Made by a program: the position numbers and the translations under genes. Of a stretch of DNA of 64,000 nucleotides, positions 8,475 to 16,561 are shown piece by piece (the first letter of the stretch is position 1; each line of letters starts with the position of its first letter). A model generated the notes under the pieces. The model was not told where the DNA came from, made no database searches, and worked only from the letters and a program-made list of their open reading frames with translations. The stretch lies in assembly GCF_004101865.1 (NCBI RefSeq), contig NZ_CP026118.1, positions 558,001-622,000 of the forward strand, written 5' to 3'. The stretch is from Halobacillus litoralis (GTDB lineage: Bacteria; Bacillota; Bacilli; Bacillales; Halobacillaceae).

Positions 8475-9011
8475 TCACCCAGACAGCTTTTCTTTTTGTT
8501 CCAACACTTGTTCAATTCGCTGATCCAGAGCATGGAGAAGCTGGACCGCTTCACTTTTGTCCATTTTTTTATAATGGTGCATTCCCAGGGGCTGTTCATC
8601 TTTTTCATCCGCTCTTGTGACGACATCTTGTAAGGTAGTGCGTTTGTCATCAAGGTTAAATGGCAGGTAACTGTCGGTATGAAGCAGCACCGCGAGTGAT
8701 ACTTCTTTCGCGACGAGGCGGTCTTCTCCCAAACGGACCAGGAGTTTATGGGCACGTTCTGCCCCTTTGATAGCATGAATATCATGTTTCCTGTATTCCT
8801 CATAATCCCATTTCCCATCACGATACCATTCATAATGCCCCATATCATGAAGGAGAGCCGATTTAGTTGCCAAATCAGGATCCACTCCTTCTTCCAACGC
8901 CATTTCAAAAGCATAGCCTGTCACGGTGACCGCGTGATTGATGCCGGATCGTTGTAAATATTTTTGGGTAACACGATGTTTGAATACATCGACAAGTGTC
9001 ACTCTTTTCAT
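8475..9011 (-). CDS. HD-domain phosphohydrolase
   Basis: A 178-residue soluble protein with the HD-superfamily metal motif: an early His in GINHAVTV (about residue 26), LLHDMGH (about residue 53), a His pair in the KHDIHAIKGAERA region (about residues 75-78), and a distal Asp in TRADEKDE. This family hydrolyses phosphate esters or nucleotides; the substrate cannot be read from sequence. Start ATG 9011 lies next to an AGGTGATCG site. It stands alone, and the following 60 bases contain the unrelated promoter of the small unit. Confidence 0.85.
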   Translation of the reverse strand: MKRVTLVDVFKHRVTQKYLQRSGINHAVTVTGYAFEMALEEGVDPDLATKSALLHDMGHYEWYRDGKWDYEEYRKHDIHAIKGAERAHKLLVRLGEDRLVAKEVSLAVLLHTDSYLPFNLDDKRTTLQDVVTRADEKDEQPLGMHHYKKMDKSEAVQLLHALDQRIEQVLEQKEKLSG

Positions 9012-9318
9012 ACGATCACCTCCGATTTTTTAAGATAATACCACGTTCTCCCCGAGGGGACAAGGTTACCAAAAGTTTACCCTTATTCCTTTGAAGGGAA
9101 ACGCTCCTCCCTTTGGAAGGTGCTATGCATTTCAGAAGCAAACTAAGGAAGTGTGCGTGGAATATCTCTATTCTATGAATATCAAGGTGATATAGTGATA
9201 TATCGCGATCTTCCATAGAAAGGAAGTGGACAATGATTGAGGATGTCACGTATAAGAGACTCCCTCCTATTGCCATCCATTCAAGAAAGTGATGAAGATA
9301 AACTGAAGAAGACCGGAT
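9012..9318. other. Intergenic stretch, no gene seen
   Basis: Separates the divergent HD gene and the HPr-like gene. A reading frame of 86 codons exists on the minus strand (9016-9276) but has no ribosome site and an unlikely composition. The right edge holds the sigma-B-like promoter at 9319-9344. Confidence 0.5.
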
Positions 9319-9344
9319 GTTTAGTGGTTGTTGACCGGGGGTAG
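9319..9344 (+). promoter_or_regulatory. Sigma-B-like promoter of the HPr-like gene
   Basis: GTTTAG (9319-9324) and GGGTAG (9339-9344) are 14 bases apart, matching GTTTAA-N12-15-GGGTAT, the general-stress sigma-B consensus, at ten of twelve positions. It ends 35 bases before the GTG start of the HPr-like gene. Confidence 0.65.
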
Positions 9345-9379
9345 AGATATATTAACAAAACATTACGGAGGTGACGACA

Positions 9380-9712
9380 GTGAAGGAGCTGTCTTCTTAC
9401 CAAGTACAATTACAAAAACCACTAAAAACAAATCAGATTATGAAATTGTATAAATCAGTAACGAAAAACAATTGCGACCTATACTTAAACCAAAAGCACT
9501 TGATTGCTGATGCCGGTCATCTTCCTAAACTGCTATCGTTCTTTCTTTTTATGGATATAGACACCCCATTCGTCATTATCATTGACGGGGAGCATGTCGA
9601 TGATGTCTATGATGAAATTGAAGCAGAATGGATGGACAGCATTGTAGAAAGCAGTTGCCGAAGAAAGTATTGTGATTCCCTGGTCAACAGCGACACTTCT
9701 ATATCCGTATAA
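9380..9712 (+). CDS. HPr-fold protein lacking the phosphorylation sites
   Basis: About 110 residues. The spacing of hydrophobic and Gly/Asp positions, with LKTNQIMKLYKS, DLYLNQKHL, a LPKLLSFF helix, FVIIIDGEHV and a final DDVYDEIEAEW helix, fits the HPr/Crh fold. The catalytic His of the SGIHARPA motif is absent (Lys-Thr region instead) and the regulatory Ser-46 motif is replaced around AGHLPKLL, so transfer of phosphate in the PTS is unlikely. GTG at 9380 sits eight bases after GGAGG, whereas GTG 9371 overlaps that site. A sigma-B-like promoter precedes it and a terminator follows. The role is unknown; the fold call is by eye. Confidence 0.55.
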   Translation: MKELSSYQVQLQKPLKTNQIMKLYKSVTKNNCDLYLNQKHLIADAGHLPKLLSFFLFMDIDTPFVIIIDGEHVDDVYDEIEAEWMDSIVESSCRRKYCDSLVNSDTSISV

Positions 9713-9794
9713 TTTCATTCGGAATTTGTAGAAGTGATAATCGGGTTCATATTTTTCGAAAAATAAGGATTCCTGCCATTATTGATAATCATCA

Positions 9795-9832
9795 GGAAAC
9801 CCGCTCCTTTTATAAGGAAGCGGGTTTCTTTT
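9795..9832. terminator. Bidirectional terminator
   Basis: GGAAACCCGCT / AGCGGGTTTCTT forms an 11-bp stem with T-runs on both strands. It serves the HPr-like gene from the left and the MFS gene from the right; the last codons of the MFS gene are encoded in its stem. Confidence 0.85.
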
Positions 9833-11195
9833 GACTGTAAGTTTGATTATTTTTTTCATAGTTCATGCGGAACTGGACAAAACCGATAATGATGATCAGC
9901 GAAAAAGCAAGAAAGACATTACTGTAAACAGCTGTCGTTCCTTCAAATCCGAACCAGTTGAATGGCTGACCAGGGTTGAAAATATCAAGCGATTTTCCGA
10001 TGATCGCCCCGCTCAATGCACCCGAAACAAAATTCAAGAGATTGAACACGCCCATACCTACGCCCGTTTCATTCTTATGAAGAATGTTTGCCAAAATATC
10101 AGCTGAAGATGCCTGGACAAGCGGAAAGCTCATATATGCGACGATAATTGCGGCACTCACCACGTACGGATGGGCACCGACAAGGGTTGATAAAAGCAGA
10201 AATCCTACGGCAAGTAATGTAAGCGCAAGATAAAGAACGAAAGTGTTGCCTTTCGTATCCACTAATTTCCCACCTTTTTGTCCCATCAACGCTGCACTCA
10301 AAGCTCCAGGGAACAGTACGAGGCCAATTGTCATCGTACCCATTTCATAAGCATCACGGAACATGATCGGCAGCATGAACATCATTCCGAAAAGACAAAC
10401 GATGCTGAGAAAGCTCGTAATGATTGTCGTACGGTACTTGATATTCTTAAATAGGTGCGCCGGTATGAATGGTTCCTCAATCGTCTTCATCCGCCAAATA
10501 TTCAAAAGGAAAAATGCAACGGACACGATAAACAACCAGGAAACGCCAAGGGTAATCCCCAATAATAAAGAAGAAATGAATCCGGCAATCAAAGCGGCTC
10601 CGACAAAATCAATATACCCTTTCTTCACAGCTTCCTGTGGTAAATTCCTTCTCAGGAATGGCAATGTGACAATGATCAAAGCTGAAGTCAAAAATAAATA
10701 ACGCCAATCTAAAAAACCAGCGATGAACCCGCCCGCAATCGGGCCGATACCTGAAGCGAAAGCCATAACCGATGAGACGATCCCAAGGACTCTCCCCCGT
10801 TCATTAGGGAAATATTTTATTGGTGCTAAAAATACGAGGGCAGGAATCATCGCCCCGCCGACAGCCTGAATGACTCTCGCAAGTAATACCATTCCATAAT
10901 TTTGTGCAAAAAATCCGAACAGTGAACCCAAGCAAAAAATAGTCAATCCAAATGTAATCAAAGTCCTGTATGGATAATAATCAGCTAATTTCCCATAAGT
11001 AAGCGCCCCGACAGCATAAACCATGATGTACCCTGTCATGACCCAGCTCACCTCGGAGGGAAGCAGATGATACGTTTTTGCTATATCTGGCACAGCGATA
11101 TTGAACATCGTTCCATTCATTACGGACATCATCATGACCGCACAAAGAGAGATCAATAACCCTTTAGGATTCTTAACCGCTTGTTCTTTGTTCAT
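9810..11195 (-). CDS. MFS exporter of the TetA(L)/TetA(K) type (DHA2)
   Basis: A 461-residue, about 14-helix drug:H+ antiporter. It follows the TetL layout: VMNGTMFNIAVPDI in helix 1, the motif GALTYGKLADYYPYR between helices 2 and 3, an ALVFLAPIKYFP segment after motif B, GIGPIAGG (motif C) in helix 5, and an ETGVGMGVFNLLNFVSGALS segment late in the protein. Proton-driven export of cations or small drugs is likely; tetracycline resistance is not proven. ATG 11195 follows AAAAGGAGGGAGATC. An operator-like palindrome (11211-11227) lies between the coding start and the promoter region, hinting at local repression. The gene ends inside the terminator at 9795-9832. Confidence 0.85.
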   Translation of the reverse strand: MNKEQAVKNPKGLLISLCAVMMMSVMNGTMFNIAVPDIAKTYHLLPSEVSWVMTGYIMVYAVGALTYGKLADYYPYRTLITFGLTIFCLGSLFGFFAQNYGMVLLARVIQAVGGAMIPALVFLAPIKYFPNERGRVLGIVSSVMAFASGIGPIAGGFIAGFLDWRYLFLTSALIIVTLPFLRRNLPQEAVKKGYIDFVGAALIAGFISSLLLGITLGVSWLFIVSVAFFLLNIWRMKTIEEPFIPAHLFKNIKYRTTIITSFLSIVCLFGMMFMLPIMFRDAYEMGTMTIGLVLFPGALSAALMGQKGGKLVDTKGNTFVLYLALTLLAVGFLLLSTLVGAHPYVVSAAIIVAYMSFPLVQASSADILANILHKNETGVGMGVFNLLNFVSGALSGAIIGKSLDIFNPGQPFNWFGFEGTTAVYSNVFLAFSLIIIIGFVQFRMNYEKNNQTYSQKKPASL

Positions 11196-11210
11196 GATCT
11201 CCCTCCTTTT

Positions 11211-11227
11211 ATTTCGTTACACGAAAT
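11211..11227. promoter_or_regulatory. Operator-like palindrome upstream of the TetL-like gene
   Basis: ATTTCGTTACACGAAAT has perfect 7-base arms around a 3-base centre, 16 bases from the start codon of the exporter and about 115 bases from the divergent flavoprotein. It resembles operators of TetR or MarR repressors, but no such regulator adjoins. Confidence 0.5.
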
Positions 11228-11343
11228 GAATCTTACAGTACTTCTCTCAATAAAGCAATGAAAGGAAGGCATAAAGGAAAAATTTAAATACACCGAGAAT
11301 TCAGATATAATGAAAGGAGAAACTTTATAAGGAGTGAGTGTTC

Positions 11344-11907
11344 ATGTATGATGTAGCTATTATCGGAGCTGGGCCTGCAGGTGCAAGCGCAGGTCTATTC
11401 ACAGCCAAAGCCGGAAAGAAAACGATTCTTTTTGATAGCGGCAAAAGCATCACCGCTAAAGCATGGGTCGAAAACCATTACGGGGTAGACGCAATCGAAG
11501 GACCGAAGCTTCTAGAAAATGGTCAAAAACAAGCAGAAAAGTTCGGGGCATCCATAGTTAAAGAAGAGGTTGCAACAATCAAAGAAAACGGTGCCCTTTA
11601 TACGATTGAAACTCAGGAAGGCAGTTATGAAGCGGACCATATCATATTTGCTACAGGCATGTCCGTCAAAACAGCTGAGTCACTCGGCTTAGAAATCATT
11701 GAAGGCACCGAACCCCGTGTAGCCAAAACCATCAAAGTCGATGCTCACGGCCATACGTCGTTACCAAAAGTCTGGGCAGCGGGGACAGTCGCTGGCGTAA
11801 GTGTACACACGATCATCACATCTGGAGATGGTGCCAATGTAGCCATCAATGTGATCAGTGAGCTGAACGGTTCAAGATATGTCGATCATGATGTATTAGG
11901 AAAATGA
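11344..11907 (+). CDS. Thioredoxin-reductase-like FAD oxidoreductase, short form
   Basis: About 187 residues with an FAD-binding GAGPAGASAG motif at residues 8-17, an ATGM segment near residue 120, and a C-terminal AAGTVAGVSVHTIITSGDGA motif that closes the FAD domain. Compared with thioredoxin reductase (about 310 residues) the NADPH domain with its CxxC is missing and the two halves of the FAD domain are joined directly. Similar short proteins are common in Bacillales; the electron partner is unknown. ATG 11344 follows AAGGAG by nine bases; GTG 11338 is a weaker option. Terminator at 11949-11986. Confidence 0.75.
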   Translation: MYDVAIIGAGPAGASAGLFTAKAGKKTILFDSGKSITAKAWVENHYGVDAIEGPKLLENGQKQAEKFGASIVKEEVATIKENGALYTIETQEGSYEADHIIFATGMSVKTAESLGLEIIEGTEPRVAKTIKVDAHGHTSLPKVWAAGTVAGVSVHTIITSGDGANVAINVISELNGSRYVDHDVLGK

Positions 11908-11948
11908 CGAAGATACTGTAAATCTTCCTCTGCAACTATCAGAATTCA

Positions 11949-11986
11949 CAAAAATCCCCGCTCCATTGAGGAGAACGGGGATTTTC
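11949..11986 (+). terminator. Rho-independent terminator
   Basis: AAAATCCCCG / CGGGGATTTT stem of 10 bp, 40 bases after the flavoprotein stop, with T-runs on both sides. Confidence 0.85.
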
Positions 11987-12023
11987 TCTGTCTTCCAGCC
12001 ATTGATTAACAATTCGATTGTAG

Positions 12024-12148
12024 GTAACCTCCAGCTTCTGCGCCTAGCCCCTCGAGGTCATAAGCAATTCTTTGCTGTGACAAATAGCGCCACCTCAAAG
12101 ATTTGCTTATGCTTGTCGGGGCTGACCAAGGCGCATACGCTTTTGTTT
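12024..12148 (-). repeat. Interspersed 3'-end repeat, copy at opuD
   Basis: Read on the minus strand it begins AACAAAAGCG directly after the opuD stop codon and ends AGCTGGAGG. It matches the repeat at 39886-40005 in both arms (GCGCCTTGGTCAGCCYCGACAA and CCTCGAGRGGCTAGGCGC). The arms pair, with the GCGCCT end facing AGGCGC, to give a long imperfect hairpin, so the transcript end of opuD lies within it. Confidence 0.7.
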
Positions 12149-13669
12149 TCACGATTTTTTATTCGGAGGATGGAAGCGCCCTACACCTAATTCTCTTCCC
12201 TCTTTATAGATGGCTTTTATGAAGCTTATGACCATTAACAACATGATGATTGAAAAAGGCAACGCTGCGATAATCATCGTATTTTGCAATGCTTGCAGTC
12301 CACCTGTATAAAGAAGGGCTAAAGCAGTGGCGGAAAGCAGGATGCCCCACGTCAGTTTAATGGAGGTCCCAGGAGTCTCTGAACCTCCTGTCGTCATCAT
12401 GCCTAACACGAATGTACCAGAGTCAGCTGAAGTGATGAAAAAAGTTGCAATCAACATCATTGCGACTATAGAAGCAATCCAGCCAAGCGGGATGTTTGAA
12501 AAGACGCCGAAAAGCGATTCTTCTGTCGCTAAAGATGAAATTGTATCCACTGCATGATGTTCGAGGGAAATGGCTGTCCCGCCGAACGTTGAAAACCACA
12601 GAAAACCGATGACAGAAGGGACGATCAATACGGTAAAAACGAATTCACGAATGCTCCTTCCTCTTGAGACTCTGGCAATAAATACTCCCACGAACGGGGA
12701 CCACGCGATCCACCAAGCCCAATAGAAAATGGTCCAATCATTGATCCATGCTCGTGTCTCCTGGTCTAAAGGTGCAATCCGAAAGCTCATGATCGGAAGG
12801 TTTTGCACATAGGAGCCAATTGAGTTTGTGAACAAATTCAGGATGAACATCGTCGGCCCCATGATGAATACGAGTAAAAATAACAAGCCGGCTAATAGCA
12901 TATTGGCATTACTGAGGATTTTAATCCCTTTACCTAACCCTGTCCACGCCGAAATCATAAATAGTACCGTTACAACTGCTACAATAATGAACTGAACCAG
13001 GATCCCCGTCGGAATATCGAATAAATAAGACAAGCCCCCATTAATTTGTACAGCTCCGAAGCCAAGCGTCGTTGCCACCCCGATAACAGTAGCAATGACT
13101 GCCAATATGTCGATTACTTTCCCCACAGTACCCTCCGCCGCTTTAGCCCCTATAATAGGTCGCAATGTCGCGCTGATCAAACCTGCGTGGCCGTGCCGAA
13201 AATTAAAATAAGCTAAAACCAATGCCACAATTCCATAAATCGCCCAGGCATGGATTCCCCAGTGAAAATAGGTGAAGCGCATCGCGTCTTTAATCGCCTG
13301 GTCCGTCCCGATTTCTCCCGTAGGTGAACTGATCGCGTAGTGGCTGATGGGTTCAGCCGTTCCCCAAAAAACAATCCCTATCCCCATCCCAGCACTGAAA
13401 AGCATCGCAATCCACGTCGGACGGGAAAATTCGGGCTCTTCCCCTTTTTTCCCAAGCTTAATTCTACCTAGAGGTGTTATCAAGAATGTTAAACAAACTA
13501 TCGTGAATAATGTAACGACTATCAAATAATACCAACCTAGTTTTTGTGCAATGAAATCCTTCACATTCGTGGTCACACTTTCTAAACCATCTGGCCAAAC
13601 CACTCCAATAACAACGAGAACAAGCATGATTCCGGCAGAGATTTTAAAAACCATTGTAAAATTTTTCAA
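12149..13669 (-). CDS. opuD: Glycine-betaine transporter of the BCCT family (OpuD-like)
   Basis: A 506-residue secondary transporter with about 12 helices, importing glycine betaine with sodium for osmoprotection. Recognised by GIVFWGTAEPISHYA near residue 115, FHWGIHAWAIYG near residue 153, and the BCCT signature NDWTIFYWAWWIAWSPFVG followed by FIARVSRGRSIREF near residue 330. The sequence is closest in memory to B. subtilis OpuD. The start is TTG 13669, nine bases after AAGGGG; ATG 13654 is an alternative. The stop codon is followed within a base by the interspersed repeat at 12024-12148. Fits an organism facing high salt. Confidence 0.9.
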   Translation of the reverse strand: MKNFTMVFKISAGIMLVLVVIGVVWPDGLESVTTNVKDFIAQKLGWYYLIVVTLFTIVCLTFLITPLGRIKLGKKGEEPEFSRPTWIAMLFSAGMGIGIVFWGTAEPISHYAISSPTGEIGTDQAIKDAMRFTYFHWGIHAWAIYGIVALVLAYFNFRHGHAGLISATLRPIIGAKAAEGTVGKVIDILAVIATVIGVATTLGFGAVQINGGLSYLFDIPTGILVQFIIVAVVTVLFMISAWTGLGKGIKILSNANMLLAGLLFLLVFIMGPTMFILNLFTNSIGSYVQNLPIMSFRIAPLDQETRAWINDWTIFYWAWWIAWSPFVGVFIARVSRGRSIREFVFTVLIVPSVIGFLWFSTFGGTAISLEHHAVDTISSLATEESLFGVFSNIPLGWIASIVAMMLIATFFITSADSGTFVLGMMTTGGSETPGTSIKLTWGILLSATALALLYTGGLQALQNTMIIAALPFSIIMLLMVISFIKAIYKEGRELGVGRFHPPNKKS

Positions 13670-13845
13670 CAGGGCGTTCCCCTTCCTTTTCGGATACTCA
13701 CCTTTATTATCTTAGTAACCGTATTTCTTATTCTTTTGAAGGGAAACCCGTTTTGATCCATGGGATGTTGAAAAAGTTGCTTTCCTCCGTCATACCTGTC
13801 ACACTTGTTAAGTTAAATATGCGAGAAAGTGCAGGTGAATAGATC

Positions 13846-14238
13846 ATGATTGAAGTACGCACGTCTACACTTGAAAATGAAGAATTGAATAGAGGCATGT
13901 TCGCTACACGCGATATCGCCAAAAATGAACTTATTCATCAAGCGCCCGTGATACCTTATCCAAACAGCGAACATGTTCACATTGAAAAGACACGTTTAGC
14001 AGATTACGCGTTCGAATATGGGGAAAACCATACTGCATTCGTATTAGGCTATGGGATGATGTTCAACCATTCCTACGAGCCGAATGCTAATTATGTCATC
14101 AACTTTGAACACCATACGTTCGATTTTTACGCTTTTACAGATATAAAGGCAGGCGAGGAAGTTTTCATCAACTATAACGGTTTCGTTGATGAACAGGAAC
14201 TGCTTTGGTTCGACCAAGAAGAAGAGAAAGAAGAATAA
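13846..14238 (+). CDS. SET-domain protein
   Basis: A 130-residue protein consisting of little more than a SET domain: RGMFATRDIAKNELI at residues 16-30, GYGMMFNHSYEPNANY near residue 66 and AGEEVFINYNG near residue 105, which correspond to the SAM and lysine-binding motifs. In other phyla such domains methylate protein lysines; the substrate of the bacterial short form is unknown. The ATG at 13846 follows GCAGGTG. The C-terminal tail is very acidic. Its terminator is split by a MITE copy (see 14247-14564). Confidence 0.8.
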   Translation: MIEVRTSTLENEELNRGMFATRDIAKNELIHQAPVIPYPNSEHVHIEKTRLADYAFEYGENHTAFVLGYGMMFNHSYEPNANYVINFEHHTFDFYAFTDIKAGEEVFINYNGFVDEQELLWFDQEEEKEE

Positions 14239-14246
14239 TCTATCAG

Positions 14247-14564
14247 AAAAAGGCTCGGAGAATCAATAGAGGCCGCTGAAAAAAACTCTTCAATCTAGAG
14301 GAGCAGTTAAAGTTTGGTGTTGCTTCTCACGAATCGCTTGTCGGTGGATGCTTGCCGCGGGCACGGCTCATCGTGGAAACAACAAGGCCCATCAAAAAAG
14401 AGTGATGTTCTTTGATGTATAAAAGGAGTAAATGCCTTTATGTCTCGTCATAATAAAGAAGCCGAGTAGAACGATATAACCGTCCTAATCGGCTTCTTTA
14501 TTTGATGGATAACTCAGAAGGTGCAGTTCTTCAGCAGCCTCGGATTAATTTCCGAGCCTTTTTT
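14247..14564 (+). terminator. Rho-independent terminator interrupted by a MITE in its loop
   Basis: AAAAAGGCTCGGA (14247-14259) and TCCGAGCCTTTTTT (14551-14564) are perfectly complementary over 13 bp and end in a T-run, the arms of the terminator of the SET gene. The whole 273-bp MITE copy 1 lies between them, in what was the loop. Confidence 0.8.
14269..14541 (+). mobile_element. MITE-like element, copy 1 (internally deleted)
   Basis: Begins GAGGCCGCTGAAAAA and ends TTCTTCAGCAGCCTC, which are imperfect terminal inverted repeats of about 15 bases. The internal body shares the CACGAATCGCTTGTCGGTGG and AAAGAAGCCGAG...CGGCTTCTTT segments with the other copies but lacks the central TTGGTCAAG hairpin. 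No coding capacity. Flanks GAATCAAT and GGATTAAT may be an eroded 8-bp target duplication. Confidence 0.75.
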
Positions 14565-14654
14565 GTGTATTTTATGGGAATGCCTCCCATATCAGGACCT
14601 GTTTGACGATAAGAGCCATTTGTTTTTGGGCAGATGATGGAGGAGAGCCGACAC

Positions 14655-15035
14655 TTATGCCTGCACGCCTTTTTCCGAGCTATGGCTCCAGGCCCCAGCT
14701 TTCTTCAAATCTACCCAAATGACTGCTCCCTGCGGATGTTGATAAGGAACAGGTTCATCAAAGATCATTGGATTTTCCATCACCCACACATGCGTATTTT
14801 TATAAGGAAGTTCCAGACAATCATCGACACAATGATGCTTTTGGCTCTGTTGGTAATCAAACAGACTTAACTTTTTACAGTCTACAATGTCGATCGTGCC
14901 GAATACCATGCCGGAACCACTTTTAATCAAGCCGATCCGCCCCCGCTTTTTCGTATTCGACCCTCTGATCTCCCATATCTTACTCCCTGCTAATAGCAAA
15001 TCGATCCATGGTGCTTGTACAAGTAAACCATTCAT
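14655..15035 (-). CDS. ASCH-domain protein
   Basis: A 126-residue protein starting MNGLLVQAPWIDLLLAGSK with a KIWEIRG motif at about residues 18-24, followed by GTIDIVDCKKLS; this is the beta-barrel PUA-like ASCH fold. ASCH proteins bind RNA or modified nucleosides and some cleave them; this one's role is unknown. ATG 15035 lies nine bases after GGGAG. It stands alone between the split terminator and an intergenic stretch. The tail is short and polar. Confidence 0.75.
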   Translation of the reverse strand: MNGLLVQAPWIDLLLAGSKIWEIRGSNTKKRGRIGLIKSGSGMVFGTIDIVDCKKLSLFDYQQSQKHHCVDDCLELPYKNTHVWVMENPMIFDEPVPYQHPQGAVIWVDLKKAGAWSHSSEKGVQA

Positions 15036-15116
15036 TCAAATGAGCTCCCTTTTTATGTAAGTTGAACTACTACATTAACATAGGGAGGAAATAAGAAGAA
15101 TCCCTCACACGCATAA

Positions 15117-15143
15117 GACCGGGCATAAGAAACCAGCCCGGTC
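15117..15143. other. Intergenic inverted repeat
   Basis: GACCGGGC / GCCCGGTC, an 8-bp GC-rich perfect stem with an 11-base loop. There is no T-run on either strand, so it is more likely a structured end of the decayed small unit or a protein site than a terminator. Confidence 0.4.
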
Positions 15144-15227
15144 TAATCCTCACTTTAATTTCCATTCATCTCTTCAAAGCAAGTATTCCTGCATCTTAAG
15201 AGACATTCTCCGGCATTTATAGTGACT

Positions 15228-15341
15228 TCAAAAACTGTCCTGTCCGTTCATTTTTTGAATAATGCGTTTTACAAAAGGCTGGTTCAGGCTTTATCGTGGA
15301 CGGCGTTCCGCAACTTCAATAGAGATTTCAAAGATGTTCAT
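15228..15341 (-). pseudogene. Small ORF broken by an in-frame TAA
   Basis: ATG 15341, nine bases or so after AAAGGAG, opens a frame reading MNIFEISIEVAERRPR, then TAA (15293-15291), and then continues in the same frame with SLNQPFVKRIIQKMNGQDSF to TGA at 15228. A second segment in a shifted frame just downstream (VFEVTINAGECLLRCR) resembles the first. A good promoter lies upstream. It looks like a decayed small gene or a leader; coding status is uncertain. Confidence 0.35.
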
Positions 15342-15375
15342 TTCTGTTCATCTCCTTTGTTTTCTTGTTACTTAA

Positions 15376-15404
15376 AGTATAGTCCGCCACACGATTTTTC
15401 TTAA
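15376..15404 (-). promoter_or_regulatory. Promoter of the small ORF at 15341
   Basis: TTAAGA (15404-15399) and TATACT (15381-15376) with a 17-base spacer, ending about 25 bases before the AAAGGAG site of the small ORF. Confidence 0.55.
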
Positions 15405-15445
15405 CGGCCGGTGGAGTGATTTTCCATCCTTCTTCGGACCGAAAA

Positions 15446-15482
15446 AAGACGGAGAAGGAATCACCATCCCTTCTCCGTCTTC
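15446..15482 (-). terminator. Terminator of corA
   Basis: AAGACGGAGAAGG / CCTTCTCCGTCTT, a 13-bp stem followed on the minus strand by six T, 10 bases after the corA stop codon. Confidence 0.9.
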
Positions 15483-15492
15483 AGCCTTAAAA

Positions 15493-16443
15493 TCACTCGA
15501 ACCAGCCTTTACTCCTGAACCAGATGAACATACCTACCGCTACTGCTAGCATGATTCCCCAAACGACGAAATAACCATATTGGGTCTCGAGCTCCGGCAT
15601 GTTGACAAAATTCATTCCATAAACACCAACGATGAATGTGAGCGGCATAAATATGACAGAAATGACAGTCAAAATCTGCATCGTCCGGTTCGTCTGATGG
15701 GAGTTGAGTGATAGGTAACTGTCCCTGATATCCTGAGTCATCTCTCTGTTCGATGCAATCATATCCGCGACTTTGATCAAGTGATCATGGATATCAGCGA
15801 AATATTCCCTTCGTTCAAACACACCATCTAAATGGTGGGTGTTCAGGATTCTGTAAAGCAAATCCCTCATAGGATGAACCGTTTGCCTCAATGTCAGTAA
15901 CTCACTCCTCCGGTCGAACAGTTCCTCCAACAGGTTTTCCATCGAGAGTTTCTTCGTATTGTCTTCGATTTCATTAATATGGTCTTCGATGTTATATATG
16001 ATCGGAAAATAATTGTCGACCACTTTATCAAGGATTTGATGAAAGACGTAGTATTCATCAACAGTGGAAAAGTCTTTCGTCCGCTTTACGATGCCCTTCG
16101 CTTGCTCTAAAGCTTCGTTTTTTTCCTTATGATAAGTAACGATCGAGCATTTCCCGAGGAAAATATCGACCTCTTCCCTTTCGAGATTTTTACGGTTGAC
16201 CGAATGAATGACAAAAAAGGTGTGATCATCATAATAGTCGAGCTTCGGTCGCTGCAGGCCGTGCAAACAGTCCTCCACAGCCAGCGGGTGAAAATTGAAA
16301 TGGGATTCGAGTAATCCGACTTCTCCCTCTGTCGGCGCCTCGAAATCCACCCAGTACCAGTCCCACTCCTCTTCAGAGAGTTGTTTCATGGAAAGAGCTT
16401 CTTGGAACCCTTTATCTTTTGAAAAAGCCATAATTTCTATCAT
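15493..16443 (-). CDS. corA: CorA-family magnesium (divalent cation) transporter
   Basis: About 316 residues forming the usual long cytoplasmic domain, a long coiled stalk (ELFDRRSELLTLRQTVHPM) and two C-terminal helices. The pore signature YGMNF sits between them, followed by the MPEL loop, at about residues 280-290. It mediates Mg2+ (or Co2+) entry as a pentamer. I prefer ATG 16443, eight bases after GGCAGG, to the GTG at 16452 which overlaps that site. Single gene with its own terminator. Confidence 0.93.
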   Translation of the reverse strand: MIEIMAFSKDKGFQEALSMKQLSEEEWDWYWVDFEAPTEGEVGLLESHFNFHPLAVEDCLHGLQRPKLDYYDDHTFFVIHSVNRKNLEREEVDIFLGKCSIVTYHKEKNEALEQAKGIVKRTKDFSTVDEYYVFHQILDKVVDNYFPIIYNIEDHINEIEDNTKKLSMENLLEELFDRRSELLTLRQTVHPMRDLLYRILNTHHLDGVFERREYFADIHDHLIKVADMIASNREMTQDIRDSYLSLNSHQTNRTMQILTVISVIFMPLTFIVGVYGMNFVNMPELETQYGYFVVWGIMLAVAVGMFIWFRSKGWFE

Positions 16444-16561
16444 CCAGTTCACCTGCCATTTATGTAGGGTCTTTCTTTTTTATTCCCAAATCATTGTTTT
16501 TCAAACAACCCCTCCTCGTTGTGATACGATAGAAGAAATTGCTGAACGGAGGAAAGCACTG

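Noticed and set aside
9016..9276. 86-codon minus-strand frame upstream of the HD gene
   Set aside because: No start signal, and the region contains the promoter of the HPr-like gene on the other strand.
9810..11195. Naming the exporter as a tetracycline-resistance gene
   Set aside because: The layout is TetL-like, but many family members carry other substrates; sequence alone does not justify a resistance call.
15117..15143. GC-rich hairpin as a terminator
   Set aside because: Stem is good, but there is no T-run on either strand.
16295..16561. N-terminal extension of the acetyltransferase
   Set aside because: Overlaps corA in antisense; the GGAGG site and family N-terminus both point to ATG 16562.
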